Assembly: GCF_963169125.1 (NCBI RefSeq)
Contig: NC_084797.1
Span: 88,569,868 to 88,633,867, forward strand
Direction: 5' to 3'
Source of the DNA: Humulus lupulus
Lineage: Eukaryota; Streptophyta; Magnoliopsida; Rosales; Cannabaceae
Length of the DNA: 64,000 nt
This document shows, in pieces, positions 46,505 to 58,691 of this stretch. A program made the position numbers and the translations under genes. The notes under the pieces were generated by a model. It was given only the letters and a program-made list of their open reading frames with translations, had not been told where the DNA came from and searched no databases. Each line of letters opens with the position of its first letter. The stretch's first letter is position 1.

Positions 46505-46876
46505 TGTGACAGTCAGAATCCCGTGATCCGTAAGGGGAAAGACCGAGTAAGCTGTGCAATCCCACACCGCCTGGGGAAGTTCAAGCGTGATGATTCTAAG
46601 GCTGTGTAGGTATGGGACTACATAGTTGAAGATGGCTTAAATGGATTGATGGGTACTACCTATATCAACAAGATGCATCTTCTTTTCGGTAGCCCATCAC
46701 TTGAGAACTCCAAAGTTAAGCGTACTTGACTTGGGGTAATCTAGGGATGGGTGACCTCCTGGGAAGTTTTCCTTGGAAGCATGTGAGTGAGGACAAAGCA
46801 CGCTGAAAAGACTCGTGTTTGTTTGTAGGGCCAGTCGTCATTCCAGAAAGCAGCCATAGTGACGTGGGGCGTCACA
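46505..46876 (+). repeat. Cassandra-type solo LTR (372 bp)
   Basis: TGTGACAGTCAGAATCCC to GGGGCGTCACA, TSD GTTTC (46500-46504) and GTTTA (46877-46881). The corresponding spot in the E 5' LTR reads AAGTTTCTAGG without it. It contains a segment closely matching plant 5S rRNA, the hallmark of Cassandra TRIM elements. Confidence 0.85.
46714..46763 (+). promoter_or_regulatory. 5S rRNA-like internal promoter (boxes A and C)
   Basis: AGTTAAGCGTACTT (box A-like) and GGATGGGTGACCTCCTGGGA (box C-like), preceded by AGAACTCCAA as in 5S rRNA. In Cassandra these could recruit RNA polymerase III. Confidence 0.8.
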
Positions 46877-48423
46877 GTTTATAGGTTCTGCTCTCGTGTT
46901 TTTGGTTTTGGCTGAGATGATTTTCTAAACTTGAGTTTTGGATGGAAACAAGGGGGATAAGCTTGAGGAAGTGAAGATCTTGAGGCTGAAAGGACGCTAG
47001 GGATAATCTAGGTTGAGAATCTCCATTGAAGGTATGAAATTCTTGCTCTAAAGTCTTGATGTTTTTGTTGTTTTCTGTTGAGATTTTGAGCTCTAAGCTC
47101 AGCAATGGTGATTTCTTTGTTTTGGGGTGCATGTGCTTAAGTTTTATATGGTTGGGCCATATGGGGTGAGATATAAATGAAGGTGGGCTTGCTTTGGTGC
47201 TTGGTTGAGGTTTGGAAGGATGCTAGAGGGTTTTGGCTCGAGGAAGTTCGAAGGGGTAAAAACCTAGCTGTTGTTTGGCTGTGACTAACGCTGTAGCGCT
47301 AGCCTTAGGGCACTACAGCGCTAGGCTTGGATGCTTGGGGCATTTTCGGCTCTGTTTGTAGTGCTATAGCGCCCACTTTAGAGCGTTGTAGCGCTACCCT
47401 GTTCCCAGAAGGGGATTTTGGGTTATTTCTTAGGGTTTTTGCCCGGGGGCTCAGGGTTTGATTCCAACACCCCGTTTGGTGGAATTAGGGCTTCTCGAGG
47501 GCTCGGGATTGGTCCTAACTTGTGACCGTGACTAGGTGTACGCTAGGGCTTAGGTGGGATCGTGCTTGAGGGTTGAATTGAACAAAGCTATCCGAATCTA
47601 AAGGTAAGAAAACTGCACCCGGTTATGTGTTTGTGTTGGGACTAAGAGCTCCTTATATCTGTATAATGTCATAGATTGTATTTTGCCATGGGGCATGTGA
47701 TAAACGACCTAAGAGTGCCGTAATCAATATTGGCGCACAGGGCACGGCTCGACAACTGGTTGCTGAGGACAGCTTGATATTCACTGAGCTCGGTTTAAGC
47801 GGGCCGGAGTCAGTGGGATAAATAGAGGGTGCGGCCTAAGGGCGTTGACCCTGGTTATCTTATGTGAATTGGTTTTTAGTATGAGATGATGAACTTGGTA
47901 TGCTGAATACTTGATTATTATGAATATTTGGATTGTTGAGTATATGATTATATTGTATGAGTAATTTAGTTGTTTGTTTGATGTCTATGTTCTGTTATTG
48001 TGTTTTCTTGTTGGGCCTTAGCTCACGGCTGCTACGTGGTGTAGGTAAAGGCAAGGCCAAAGTGGACCAGTCCTGCGATGGAGAGCTTTGGGGCTGAATG
48101 TACATAGTCAGCTGATCAGCCACCACGACCGAGGAGTGGTACAGGACGAGAAAAGCCTAATTGTGTGTTTTGCGCTAAGAGTGGCTAGTAACTGTATTTT
48201 AATCCTAAAATTTTGTAAACTGTCTTTTAACATTACTACTTTTGGGATCCTACGTAAAAATGTTTAATTATAACTAAATGAAACTTTTATGACCAAAATC
48301 TTTTAACCCTAGTTCAACTATAGTTTCAGTAACACATTTCTAACTAGCCGACTTGATTAGCAAGTCTTGCACCTTTATAAACACACAATGTAACCGTCTT
48401 GGCTATCCAGGCGTTACACCATA

Positions 48424-48851
48424 TGTGTTTAGCCTGTTGGCGACTTTAATATATGGTTAATGATAAGTGTGCATATGTTATTTGCTTGTGTGAGTTTTCT
48501 TGCTGGGCATCGGCTCACAGGTGCTCTATGGTGCAGGTAAGGGCAAGGGGAAGGTTGACCAACCATGAGTACGGAGAGCGTGAAGCGACGCATACATGTT
48601 TGGCCTGCTTGGCTGCCACGGCTAGGGGTATTTTTGGGAGATGTTTGTATTAAACATAGTTTTGTTGTTTAGTCGACTTAAATCATATTTTGGAATTGTA
48701 AATATATTTCTAAACTGTATTTTGGGATCCCGAATGTTAAACACTTTATTATTTTTAATGAATGAGTATATTTTCTTAAAACCTCGATTAGCGAGTTGAT
48801 TGCACGTTTATAACCCACTTAGTAATGGCTCTAAGGAAGTAGGGCTTTACA
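48424..48851 (+). repeat. A3 3' LTR, piece 3
   Basis: Resumes after the E TSD and includes the conserved block near 48495. Ends AAGTAGGGCTTTACA; the flank AATCC does not match the left flank of A2. Confidence 0.8.
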
Positions 48852-48895
48852 AATCCTCTTGATTATAAAACTGTGGGGAATAGACAAAATGATTT

Positions 48896-49650
48896 CATTG
48901 ACAAGCTTTTTCGTCAACTACCAAATTAAGAGAAAAGCTTACAAAAAATAATAAGAACACCAGATTGTACGTTGTTCAGGTTATTAATTAACCCTAGTCC
49001 ACGAGTCATTTGTATTTAGGAAGAAGAACATGCAAAGCTCAAGATCTCTTGATATTCAGGCAGCGTATATGGTCCCTCTAAATGTAAGGAACCCATTACC
49101 TATTTATAGGTGGCTAGGAAGATTAAGCTCATTAGTTGGAGCTGATTATAATTATTCATCTCTTAATGAGGTTTGTCATAAATGAAAACATTCAGTATTT
49201 GATAAGCTAGCGGGCCCCAGCATATCTGAAGTTGGCCCAATACGAGGAGGCTCAACCCACTGCTTTATTGGAAAATTGTCACTGACAATGTCAGAGGGTA
49301 GCTGCACGTCTCCCCATGTCATGCAGCGTCATGAGACATCCTTTTTGTCGCTTGTACAGAATCGACAAAACGATCTTTGTGGCCACTGGGTGTCAGACAG
49401 CTGTTTGTGGTCCAGAACACCTCCCTGGCTGACACCTGGCAACTATTCTTCTCCTCCTCTAGAGGTTCTCTACCACTTGGGTGATTTGGACACGACTTGA
49501 TAGTCCTTTAGAGAATGACTTCCCAACTAAGTTATCAGATTGTAATGATCTTGGATGATACACCCCTCTGTTGTGGTGGTGACGACAAGAAACTGGACTT
49601 AAGCTCATGAGGAGCCTTAAACATCCTCTTAATTTATGTGATGTGTCGAC
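48896..49650 (-). repeat. Probable Tat-type LTR relic
   Basis: On the minus strand the end reads GTTGACGAAAAAGCTTGTCAAT, in pieces matching the terminal hairpin of the other Tat LTRs with decay. A TATA box (minus CTATAAATAGG, 49101-49108) lies about 205 bp from that end, the spacing seen in the other three. The upstream end is uncertain. Confidence 0.45.
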
Positions 49651-50642
49651 TGGTGAAAACACGAACAACGGATTTCACCAGCCATGGGTAATAAGATATC
49701 CTTCAAATGACTAAAATCCCTAGGTAGTGTTTGATTGCAAATAAAAATCGAAAGGGAATGGTAATAAGAAAAGAATGACAATAAGAATAAGAATGAAATG
49801 GAATGGAATGGAATAAAATTTTCCTTCTTTTGTTTGGTAGATACTTTCAAACCAAAAGTTGAATAAGGATTATTATATTTGGTGTTTTATAGAATGGAAT
49901 GAAATTTTTATTATTTTACCAAATTTCCTTATTGCTTATAGATAATATTTTTTTTTATCAAATTACCATTATCTTTGTATTTTTTTTAATATGTATACCA
50001 ATTACCATATATATTAAGAAAAAGTTTTGTGACAAAATAACAAATATAACAGATTAGAAATAGTTAATTTGTTATATAAGCTTTATTTTGTATTGAAAAA
50101 ATAATTTAAAAAACACTGTTTTCAACACAAAAATAAATAAAAATTACTTTTTATTTTAAATTTTAACTTATATTTTTAGAACTCATCATGCACATAAAAA
50201 AAACAAAACAAAAAAATGAATTGGCACAACCCATCATGCATGTAAGTAAGACGTAATATATATTTTTAATAATTTCTTAAATTTAAAATCAGAGAGATTC
50301 CAAGTTTCCCTTGGGAAGATGTTACACATGGGTTACGACTCCCAGGGTAAGATGTAAAATTTCTTTCATATACATATAAATATATAAGTAAAATTCCATT
50401 TACACAGCCTCCACATACCATTTTCCCTAACCTAACATCATAACCCTAATAGACTCTCTCTTTCTCTCATTTTCCCTAAGTCGTCGCCCCTCAAACTCTC
50501 TTTCACCCTCTCCAACACCTACTCTTTCGTTCTCATCAAGCGAAGCACCTTGATGGTGGAGTTTTCAAGATTTGGGCTGACCTAGGTGGAGGAGCTAGGC
50601 TCATCGAGGTGGTGGGTCTGGGCTTGTTGGAGCGAGGGGGTT
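49651..50642. other. AT-rich DNA without a recognised gene
   Basis: Contains purine-rich AATGGAATGGAAT runs (about 49750-49820) and a GTTTGGT-type motif near 49830 that could be a degraded MITE. 50455-50640 is CT-rich then G-rich and looks like low-copy sequence. No supported reading frame. Confidence 0.4.
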
Positions 50643-51332
50643 TGTAACGTCCCAAATCACCTAATAAGACTTATGGTCTTGATTAGGGGGCTTGGATGGC
50701 AAATTATGGAAAATTAAATGATATATGTGATTTAATTATGGAATATGTGTTTACGTAATATATATGTGTATCATTATATGATTATGTAAGTTATGCATGT
50801 TTAGGTGAATTAAATATGCATGTGGGCCTGTTTCTTATTAGAAGGGTTATTTTTGTAATTTGGCCTGTTACGGGTATATTTAGAATATATGTGCATATAT
50901 GTGATATATGAGTGGGACCACACTATTATGTGTATATATTTGGGTCACTCGGCAAGAGGTGATCCTAGGGAGCAAGTTATCGGGAAAGTCACAACGAGAT
51001 CAAATAACCGACTCGGAGTGAGTCAAAGGGTATTTTGGGGATTTAGTAAATTATCAAGATATCGGGTAATGAGAATAAATATTTGAGGATATGTTCGTCG
51101 TTGGTGAGATTATGATGGAATTTTAGGGATTTTGACCATTTTACCCTCTGGGATGTTTTTGGGTACCCTGAGCCTCGGGATTTACTTACAGTTACTTGAA
51201 CTCTAAGTAACATCACAAAAACACTCTCCCTCTCGTTACTCTCTCACTCTCTCATTCATACTCTCTCTCTCTCAATTCCTTGGGAATTTCTTGCGGTCTA
51301 AGAGGAATCGAATCTAGCTTAGGCTCGAGATT
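50643..51332 (+). repeat. 5' part of a Tekay-like LTR (K)
   Basis: Starts TGTAACGTCCCAAATCACC and follows the order of the other Tekay LTRs (GTGGGCC, TCACAACGAGATC, GAGCCTCGGGATT, CT-rich tract). It ends at the Copia-like LTR; its 3' end is not seen. Confidence 0.65.
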
Positions 51333-52775
51333 GTTGGGGTTTTATACTCTAATTAAAACCAATTTCTTTGTAATCTCATTTTATAATTAATAAAAGAATA
51401 GAAGTCATTTTTTTGACTTGGTGAATCACTTTTCTCACATGTTTTATTTTCATGATTATTTGTTTAATATAAACTTTCTATTGAATTTGGAGCATATAGC
51501 TAATCATACTTATAGTGATGTAATCACAGTTGAATATAAATATGATTATATGTTCAAAATAACTTAGTCCTAAGATTAGTCAGTGCAATATACGATATGA
51601 TCTACTTACACATCACACTGTTATGTTCTTTCTAGAACATTAGCAATGTAGATAAGATTGGATGTATTTGTTACATCAGATTGGACTGATATTGACAGTC
51701 GATAGGATAAGTAAACATACTGCTATTATCTATTCTAGTCATATCATATAGTTGGCCATAGGTCAATTCAATCTCAATTCTGAGTGATTAGTATTCTAAC
51801 TGATTGTGTTATTTGACTTCTTTGACTTGTTCGTTACCAGCTTACCCTACAGACAAGCCCATACATACATCTTGGGAAGTCGGTAGTGTAATTGAGTGGG
51901 AGTTTTAATCATAGATATGAACATTTATAGCTTCTGATGAAAAAGTGAAACGATGGCTTCCTTTTAGTTTGGTTCAAAGTGCTAAATGATAGAGATCTAA
52001 TTTCAGTAATTAATATTAGTTTACTCAAATATCATTTACAAGGAACTAAGTGTTTTAAGGATAAAATACAATGAGGGGTAAAATAATATTTTAGTCCCAT
52101 CTAATTGTAGACTGTCTATAGAGGATTGAGTGACAATTATGGTTGTAACAATGGATAATTAATAACATATCTATATTGCTTCTAGAGCGTTCTATGAACT
52201 CAAGAGTGCAATTTCGAGTCTTTAGTGGAGTCACGAGGAATTAATAAGTTAGTAAATTTATTTGATAGATTTATGATAACTTATTGGAACTTGATTTCAT
52301 AGGCCCATGGTCCCCATTGTACATTGGATAAAATCATCTAGATAGTCTCAATTAATTGATTTAATTATCAATTAGAATTATCAAAGTTGACCAGGTCAAT
52401 TTTGGATAGTTTCACAGAGTTATGCAATTTAGAGAAGAAAATAGAAATTAGAGCAGATTTATTAATTAAGTTAAATTAGTATCAAAATTAATAAATAAAT
52501 TTAAATCAAGGTTCAATATATAAATAATTAATTTGATAAAAGATTTGTATTATTATTTATTTAATTAATCAATAGAAAATAATATAGGCCTTGATTTTAA
52601 GTCCAACTAGAATATAATTAAATGTGAAATTTGATCGGCTTAAAGCCCTGAATATTTCGGCGTAGGGCTGATATTATCTATTATTTTTTTGATTTTTTAA
52701 TTAAATTAAATGGCCTAATTGAGTCTATAAAAGGAGTGCTAAGTGAGAGATGGCAGACACAAGTTTATGAGAAGA
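51333..52775 (+). repeat. Truncated Copia-like LTR
   Basis: Starts TGTTGGGGTTTTATACTC, very AT-rich, with a TATA box CTATAAAAGG at 52726-52733 shortly before an abrupt junction (about 52776) with minus-strand integrase. The TGTTGGGG start and long AT-rich U3 suggest a Copia (SIRE/Angela-like) LTR. No CA end or primer site is visible. Confidence 0.5.
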
Positions 52776-53617
52776 TCTGAATCTAGCACACAGGCTCATA
52801 GCATGTCCTCCAGTATCTCAATCGTCCTCTCAGACTTTCGATCTGTTTGAGGATGATAAGCGGTACTAAACCGTAACTGCATTCCCATAGCCTTCTCTAG
52901 ACTCTCCCAAAACTTGGAGGTGAAGGTGGGGTCCCTGTCGGATACTATCGACTTCAGAGCCCCATGAAGTCGAACAATTTCCTTCACACATAACTTGGCA
53001 TACTGCTCCACAGTATAAGTCATCCTAACAGGTAAAAAGTGGGTGGACTTGGTATACCTATCCACAATCACCCACATCGAATCATGCTGTCCCATGGTCT
53101 TCGGCAAACCAACGACAAAGTCCATGGTGATATCTTCCCACTTCCACTATGGAATCCCTAGAGGCTGCAAAAACCCAACTGGCCTCTGATGTTCAGCCTT
53201 GACCGACTGACAAGTTAAGCACTTGGCCACATAATCCACCACATCCCTCTTCATGCCCGACCACCAATACAAAGCTCGCAAATCTTGGTACATCTTCGTC
53301 ATACCTGGATGTAAGGAATAGGGAGTGGTATGCAATTCATCCAGGATCTCTCGCTGGATATCAGAATCCATCAGAACACAGATCCAACCCTTGTATTTCA
53401 GTAATCCCATCTCCAAGATAGAATAGTCCTTAGCCGCTCCGACTAAAACGTTCTCTCTATGCCCTCTCAAATGGGAATCCTTCCCTTGCGCCTCCTTGAT
53501 CCTCTCAAGGGGCGTAGACTGAAGAGTGATGTTGGCTAACCGACCAACCACCAAATCTATACCCGCTCTAGTCATCTCCTCTGCTAGCTTATGGGATATC
53601 TGTCTCGAACTGAACAA
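52776..53617 (-). pseudogene. F integrase, N-terminal two thirds
   Basis: 53147-53617: RNase H-integrase linker and zinc finger (HPGMTKMYQDLRALYWW ... CLTCQSVKAEHQ, HHCC kept). 52796-53125: catalytic core with MDFVVGLPKTMG, SDRDPTFTSKFWESL and HPQTDRKSERTIEI, so all three acidic residues are present. A stop separates the two; the chromodomain end is missing. Confidence 0.85.
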
Positions 53618-54110
53618 CTGTCAAGGGCCTTTCCGGCTCAATGCATCAGCCACTACATTAGCCTTCCCAGGATGGTATAGGATATCCCATTCCTAATCCT
53701 TAACCAACTTTAGCCACTTTCTTTGGCGCATATTCAGATTCTTCTGAGTAAAGAAGTACTTCAAACTCTTATGGTTAGTGTATATCTAACACTTATCACA
53801 ATATAGATAATGTCTCCAAATCTTAAGTGCGAAGACCACCGCTGCCAACTCCAGATCATGTGTGGGATATCTCTGCTCATACTCCTTTAACTGTCTCGAT
53901 GCGTAGGCTATCACCTTACCAGCTTGCATCAGCACACACCCTAAACCCTGTCTGGAAGCATCACACTAAACCATAAACTTCTCATTATCTGTCGGCAAAC
54001 TCAACACTGGCGCAGTGATCAGTCGCCGCATCAACTCCTTGAAACTATTCTCACATCTGTCTGTCCAACACATACTTAGTCTTCTCCCTTGTCAATTCTG
54101 TCAATGGTGT
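53618..54110 (-). pseudogene. F RNase H
   Basis: Minus-strand RNase H similar to A1 ([24 protein letters not shown] and [18 protein letters not shown] segments) with several stops. Confidence 0.75.
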
Positions 54111-54818
54111 AGCTATCCTTGAGGTCCCCTCCACAAACCGCCTATAATACCCTGCCAATCCCAGAAAACTCCTAACTTCAGGAACACTACTCGGTCTAGG
54201 CCAATCTCTCACTTCCTCAATCTTACTTGGGTCAACCACAATCCCCTCCTTACTAACGATGTGGCCCATAAATGTAACTTGTTGTAGCCAGAACTCGCAC
54301 TTGCTGAACTTAGCATATAACCTATGTTCCCTCAACCGCTGCAATACCAAACGTAGATGCTGCTCATGCTCTGTCTTTGACTGAGAGTACACCAGAATGT
54401 CGTCGATAAATACAATTACAAACTTGTCCAAGTAGTCCTTGAAAACCCTGTTCATCATATCCATAAAAGTTTCTGGGCCATTGGTTAATCCAAAGAACAT
54501 AACCAAGAATTCACAATGTCCATACCTCATGCAGAAAGCAGTCTTTGGTATGTCCTCTTCTTTGATCCTTAACTGGTGGTAACCTGATTGGAGATCAATC
54601 TTGGAAAACACTGTCCTTCCCTGAAGCTGGTCAAACAAATCGTCGATCCTAGGCAGTGGATACTTGTTCTTAATGGTCAACTTGTTCAGATCGCAATAGT
54701 CAATACACATCCTAAGAGATCCATCCTTCTTCTTGACAAACAACACTGGAGCACCCCATGGCGAGAAACTCGGTCTGATGAACCCCAAATCCAATAACTC
54801 CTGCAACTGAATCTTCAA
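54051..54818 (-). pseudogene. F reverse transcriptase, long open stretch
   Basis: Uninterrupted over about 255 codons: [105 protein letters not shown]. Active-site Asp residues are present. The N-terminal side is cut by I2 at TTCAA; the reading continues only a few codons into I2. The C-terminal stop near 54051 precedes the RNase H in another frame. Confidence 0.85.
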
Positions 54819-55453
54819 TGATACGAACCACACCAACATTGTGATGAAACCCGACACCAAATATGGAACAGCCACCTAGAACGTTCGAGATTGGAATGGA
54901 ACCGCGACCCAATGCTTAGCCAAGCACGAACCTTGGTATGAGGAAGACGCCACAAACGGGGATGGAATCTGTTTGATAAGTCAGGATGAGCGCCACAAGG
55001 AATCTCCTTGATAAGTTCAAAAGTTTCTTCAAGAACTCAAGAAGAAATAAACTCACAATTTCATTCAACATAATCTGCTCTTTCACATTGTTTTGGCAGT
55101 CCTTATAAGGACGAAAATTACATGAAAACAAGACCCTTGGTCTTCCTAATGAAACCGAAAAATTAAGGGCAGCCCCTTTGTCTTCCTAATGAAAACCGAA
55201 ATTAAAGACAAGCCTTTTGTCTTCCTCATGAAAACCGAAATTAAAGACAAGAGGACTATTGGACTCACACAAGTCAAATGTTTGACTTATCACAAAATAA
55301 ACAAAGACTAAAAAACGTGATTAAAAATAAAAAGACTCATTACAAGAAGCTAAATATTGATCAAGCTCCTAACTGGCCTCCTCATCATTCCTCCCCTCTT
55401 GACTTGGATCAACTGGAACTTGACTTGGATTTTGAGTCTTGGTGTCCTCATCA
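54819..55453 (-). repeat. Solo LTR I2 (635 bp), CRM-like
   Basis: On the minus strand TGATGAGGACACCAAG ... GGTTCGTATCA; TSD TTCAA at 54814-54818 and 55454-55458. Related to I1 with the same arrangement, but the pol-tail-like frame differs after VPVD. Confidence 0.75.
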
Positions 55454-56112
55454 TTCAACTCCTTCAACTCCACCGGAGCCATTCCATAAGGTGTCCTAGA
55501 TACTAGCTCCGCCCCTGGCGGCAACCCTGGCAGATCTGCTGGAAATAAATCATGAAACTCACATACCAATCTGGTCTTCCCCGGTCCAATCGACACAACC
55601 CTAGAGGTATCCACAACATTCGCTAGGAATCCTATGCAACCTTCTTGCATCAGGTCTCTACCCTTCAGTGCTGAAATCATAGGTACTTGTGGTCCACTAA
55701 CTGTCCCCACAAATACAAAGGGTACCTCCCCTCCTGGTTCAAAAGTCACCATCCTGCGCTTGTAGTCAATCGTCGCCCCATACTTTGATAACCAATCCAT
55801 CCCTAGGATCATATCGAAGTCATCCATCTCAAGCTCAATCAGATCAACAGAAAACTTCTTACCATCTACCTCTACTGGGAAAGCTCTAATCCATCTATTA
55901 GAGACTACCAATTCCCTAGTCGGCAGCAAAGTCTGAAAACCCCTAGCATACAAAACACTAGGTCTACATAGCTTATCTATCGGTCTAGGAGATACAAACG
56001 AATCAGTAGCTCCCGAATCAATCAATGCAGTATAAGAAAACCCAGCTCTAGAAATCTGACCTGTCACAACCGAGGGGCTAGCCTCCGCCTTAGTCTGAGT
56101 CAAGGTGAACAC
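55454..56112 (-). pseudogene. F retropepsin
   Basis: Open over about 215 codons: FTLTQTKAEASPSVVTG, ALIDSGATDSFVS, ILGMDWLSKYGATIDY, CIGFLANVVDTSRVV, DLFPADLPGLPP, MAPVELKEL, then cut by I2. The stretch EIDFVI between GLPP and the RT is shortened (a small deletion). The Asp of DSGAT is intact. Confidence 0.83.
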
Positions 56113-56209
56113 TCTGGCAGGAGCGAGACTGTCGCCCTACTTCAGCCCCTCTCTCTGGCTTGTGGGCAGTCCTTCTTCAGATGATTGGCACTCCCACAGA
56201 TAAAGTAGG
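56113..56209 (-). pseudogene. F gag C-terminal end
   Basis: Minus-strand remnant of the zinc-knuckle tail (C.LWECQSSEEGLPTS region) that ends at the H LTR. Confidence 0.55.
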
Positions 56210-58502
56210 TGTAAAGCCTTGGATAGCCAAGACCGCAACACTGTGTACTTATAAAGGTGCAAGACTTGCTAATAAAGTCATTAATTTGAAAACGTGTCAT
56301 TAAATATGTATGAGCTAGGGTTATAAAGGTTTTGGTCTTAAAAGACTCATTTTATATAATTAAATTGTTATATACACGGGATCCCAAAAGAAATAGAGTT
56401 AAAAGTTGATTTACAGACTTCCAAAAAGAAACATAAACAAAGGTTAGCCATACTAAGGCAAAATAGACAATCTCTGGATTTTGCATCCCTGCCTAAACCT
56501 CAACCGTGGCGGCTGAGCAGCTGGCTATGTACATTCCGCTCGCAGAGCTCTCCAATCAAGGTTGATCAAGCTTACCCTTGCCTTTAGCTGCACCATGTAG
56601 CACCCGTGAGCCAAGGCCCCGCAAGAAAACATGAAATGCAACACAATCAATGATATCAGACAGTAAAATTCACCAAGCATGAACTCTCATCAAATAATCC
56701 ACATTAATATCACTAAGCATATATTCAGAATCATGGATGCAATCAAACACTTATAACATTCATATCACATAATAATCAGGGCCGAAAACTTAGGCCGCAC
56801 CCTCTGTTTATCCCACTGACTCCGGCCCGCTTAAACTGAGCTCAGTGCATATTAAGCTGTCCTCGGCCACCAGTGGCCGAGCCGTGCCCTGTGCGCTAGT
56901 GTAACCCTTGGCACCCTTAGGTCATTGGTTCGCTAAATAACTTACATGGCATAATACCATCTTTTGAAGCATTCACAATAGGGAACCCTTAGTCCCGTCA
57001 CATATATTCAACCAGGTGCAGTTTTCTTACCTTTAATCTTTACGGTTTTAGATTACGAACAACGCTCCTCAAGCACGATCCGTTCTCGAGCCTAAGCGTT
57101 TATCACCTAGTCACAACCAAAGTATAGGGTTCCATTAATATTCAAATATAGGTTTCCGATTACAAAACTAACTTCCGGGAATCTGAATCCCACCAAGCAT
57201 GGTGGTGAGATCGATTCCGAGCATTCTAGACCACACTCCCATGCCTAAAATCCTCAAAAGTTCAAGTGTGCACCCAAGGGCTGCGGCCCTGCCCTCAAAA
57301 CATAACCAAAGCCACCCCTGAAAGAGGACACGCGCCGCGGCCTTTGCCTTGGGCGCCGCGGCTCTCACCTTTGGCCGAGCCCTCTTGGCTCATCTTCATT
57401 CTAGGGTCGCAGTGCTCTAGAACAAAGCTGCGGCCCTTCCCTTCGAACCCATAATTCCCACCATTTCTAGGCTTGAAACCTTAGCCAAAACTACCCTTAA
57501 GCTCCCTACTTCAACACCCAACAATCCCAACACTTTTAGCATGACTTAAACAACATAATTCCACAGAAAACCCAGCCTAACACACACCAAAATTCTCTTT
57601 TCAATTTCTGAAACTCAAGAGCTATAAACACTCAAACCAGCCATTCAAACTTAATTAAAACTTCTAAATCACAAATTGAGACTTACCTTTTCTACTGAAC
57701 CACTTCACCAAGCCAAATCCAAACTAATTCCCAAGCTTTTCTCCTTAATTTTTGCCCTTAAACATCAAAATTGAAACCTCCTCAATACCAAGCTGAAAAC
57801 TCAAAATTGAAACCTCAAGAACATAGTTTAATCCTTACCTTAGCCTTGGTTAATCATCTCTTGGTTAAACTCTGAAATTAGCTTCAAATCCCCACCTTAA
57901 TTCTCAGAGATTCCCCAGCTTGAAATCCCAGAAATTCCCTGTTTTTTCCCTTATGGTTTTCACCTAGTTTCCTTGAGAGAGACGTGAGTAAGGTGAGAAA
58001 TAAAGTCAGTTTATTTATTTCTACAGGTTTCCTTAAGTTTGTCTTATTTGTTAAGTTAATCCCAAGGCTCGGGGTGCCGGAACCGTCCCCAAGGGAAAAA
58101 CAGTAAAATCCCCCAATATTCCTGCCTACACTTCCTAACCTCAAATATATCTCCATATATTTATTTTCATAACCGGATAGTCTAAATAACTACCCGATAC
58201 CTAAAATACCCCTGACTTATCTAAAGTCAGCTATTAAGCCCTGTTGTGACTTTTTCCCCGCTAACTAGCCCTAGGATCGCCTCGAGTCGTGCTCTGCTGA
58301 CCTACCCACATAATAATGTGGTTCTCACAATTATCATATATACATACCACATTAATACCAATATAATCATACAAGCATTATTAATCATATATTTATACAT
58401 TTAATTCAATAAAATCATTCAAATCTCACTTAACCCAATAATGCCCTCCTGACACACTAAGCAAGGCCCTTAAGCCTCATTAGCGAATGTGGAGTCGTTA
58501 CA
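56210..58502 (-). repeat. H 3' LTR, family B (2293 bp)
   Basis: Plus-strand TGTAAAGCCTTGGATAGCC to GGAGTCGTTACA. Ends match B1 and B2; the conserved block is near 56577. Confidence 0.83.
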
Positions 58503-58691
58503 ACTATCCCCTCCTAATGAGAATTTCGTCCTCGAAATTTACCTGAATAGCTCGGGATATTGATCCTGCATCGCTGTCTCCAACTCCCAGGTCGCTTCCC
58601 CGACCTTGCTATTCCTGCACAATACTTTCACTAACAGAATTGTCTTATTCCGTAAGACTTTGTCCTTCTGATCCAAAATCTGAACTGGTCA
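58503..58691 (-). pseudogene. H chromodomain end
   Basis: Minus-strand similarity to the chromodomain tails of A1 and E. Cut by G at 58691. Confidence 0.65.

Larger units (their letters stand above)
39318..48418 (+). mobile_element. Element E: complete but dead Tekay/Del chromovirus
   Basis: Flanked by perfect TSD CCATA (39313-39317 and 48419-48423). It has two LTRs, primer site, gag-pol and a polypurine tract (45676-45688). The 5' LTR has lost about 0.95 kb and the 3' LTR holds a Cassandra solo LTR. The gag-pol frame has at least eleven stops and a frameshift; the integrase also lacks a catalytic Asp. Confidence 0.9.
45689..48418 (+). repeat. E 3' LTR (2730 bp with nested Cassandra LTR)
   Basis: TGTAACGACCCAAATTTAC to CAGGCGTTACA, directly after the polypurine tract. 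Without the nested 377 bp it is about 2353 bp. It carries AGCGCT-type palindromes (GTAGCGCTAC at 47388-47397) and the conserved block near 48001. Confidence 0.87.
34554..48851 (+). mobile_element. Element A3: 3' end of a Tekay element, split by B2 and E
   Basis: Plus-strand integrase tail (34554-35174) and a 3' LTR in three pieces: 35210-35698, 38039-39317 and 48424-48851. The pieces join cleanly at the TSDs of B2 (GTTAC) and E (CCATA), giving an LTR of about 2.2 kb ending TAGGGCTTTACA. The 5' part of the element is missing. Confidence 0.82.
52776..56209 (-). mobile_element. Fragment F: Tekay integrase to gag tail
   Basis: Minus-strand element lacking its 3' end (cut at 52776 within integrase) and its gag (cut at 56209 by H). 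Solo LTR I2 is nested at the protease-RT boundary. Confidence 0.82.
56210..58691 (-). mobile_element. Element H: 3' LTR and pol tail
   Basis: Minus strand: LTR B3 (56210-58502), polypurine-like stretch (58503-58516) and the chromodomain tail to 58691, where G is inserted. Left flank GTAGG; the other end lies outside the window. Confidence 0.8.

Noticed and set aside
46680..46800. Genuine 5S rRNA gene
   Set aside because: The match is partial and diverged, and lies inside a TG...CA unit with TSD; Cassandra explains it better.
31374..48851. A2 and A3 as one element with two LTRs
   Set aside because: The LTRs point in opposite directions, are clearly diverged, and the outer flanks do not match.
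49735..49930. MITE
   Set aside because: Purine-rich AATGGAAT runs and a GTTTGGT motif are suggestive, but I could not find terminal inverted repeats with a TSD.
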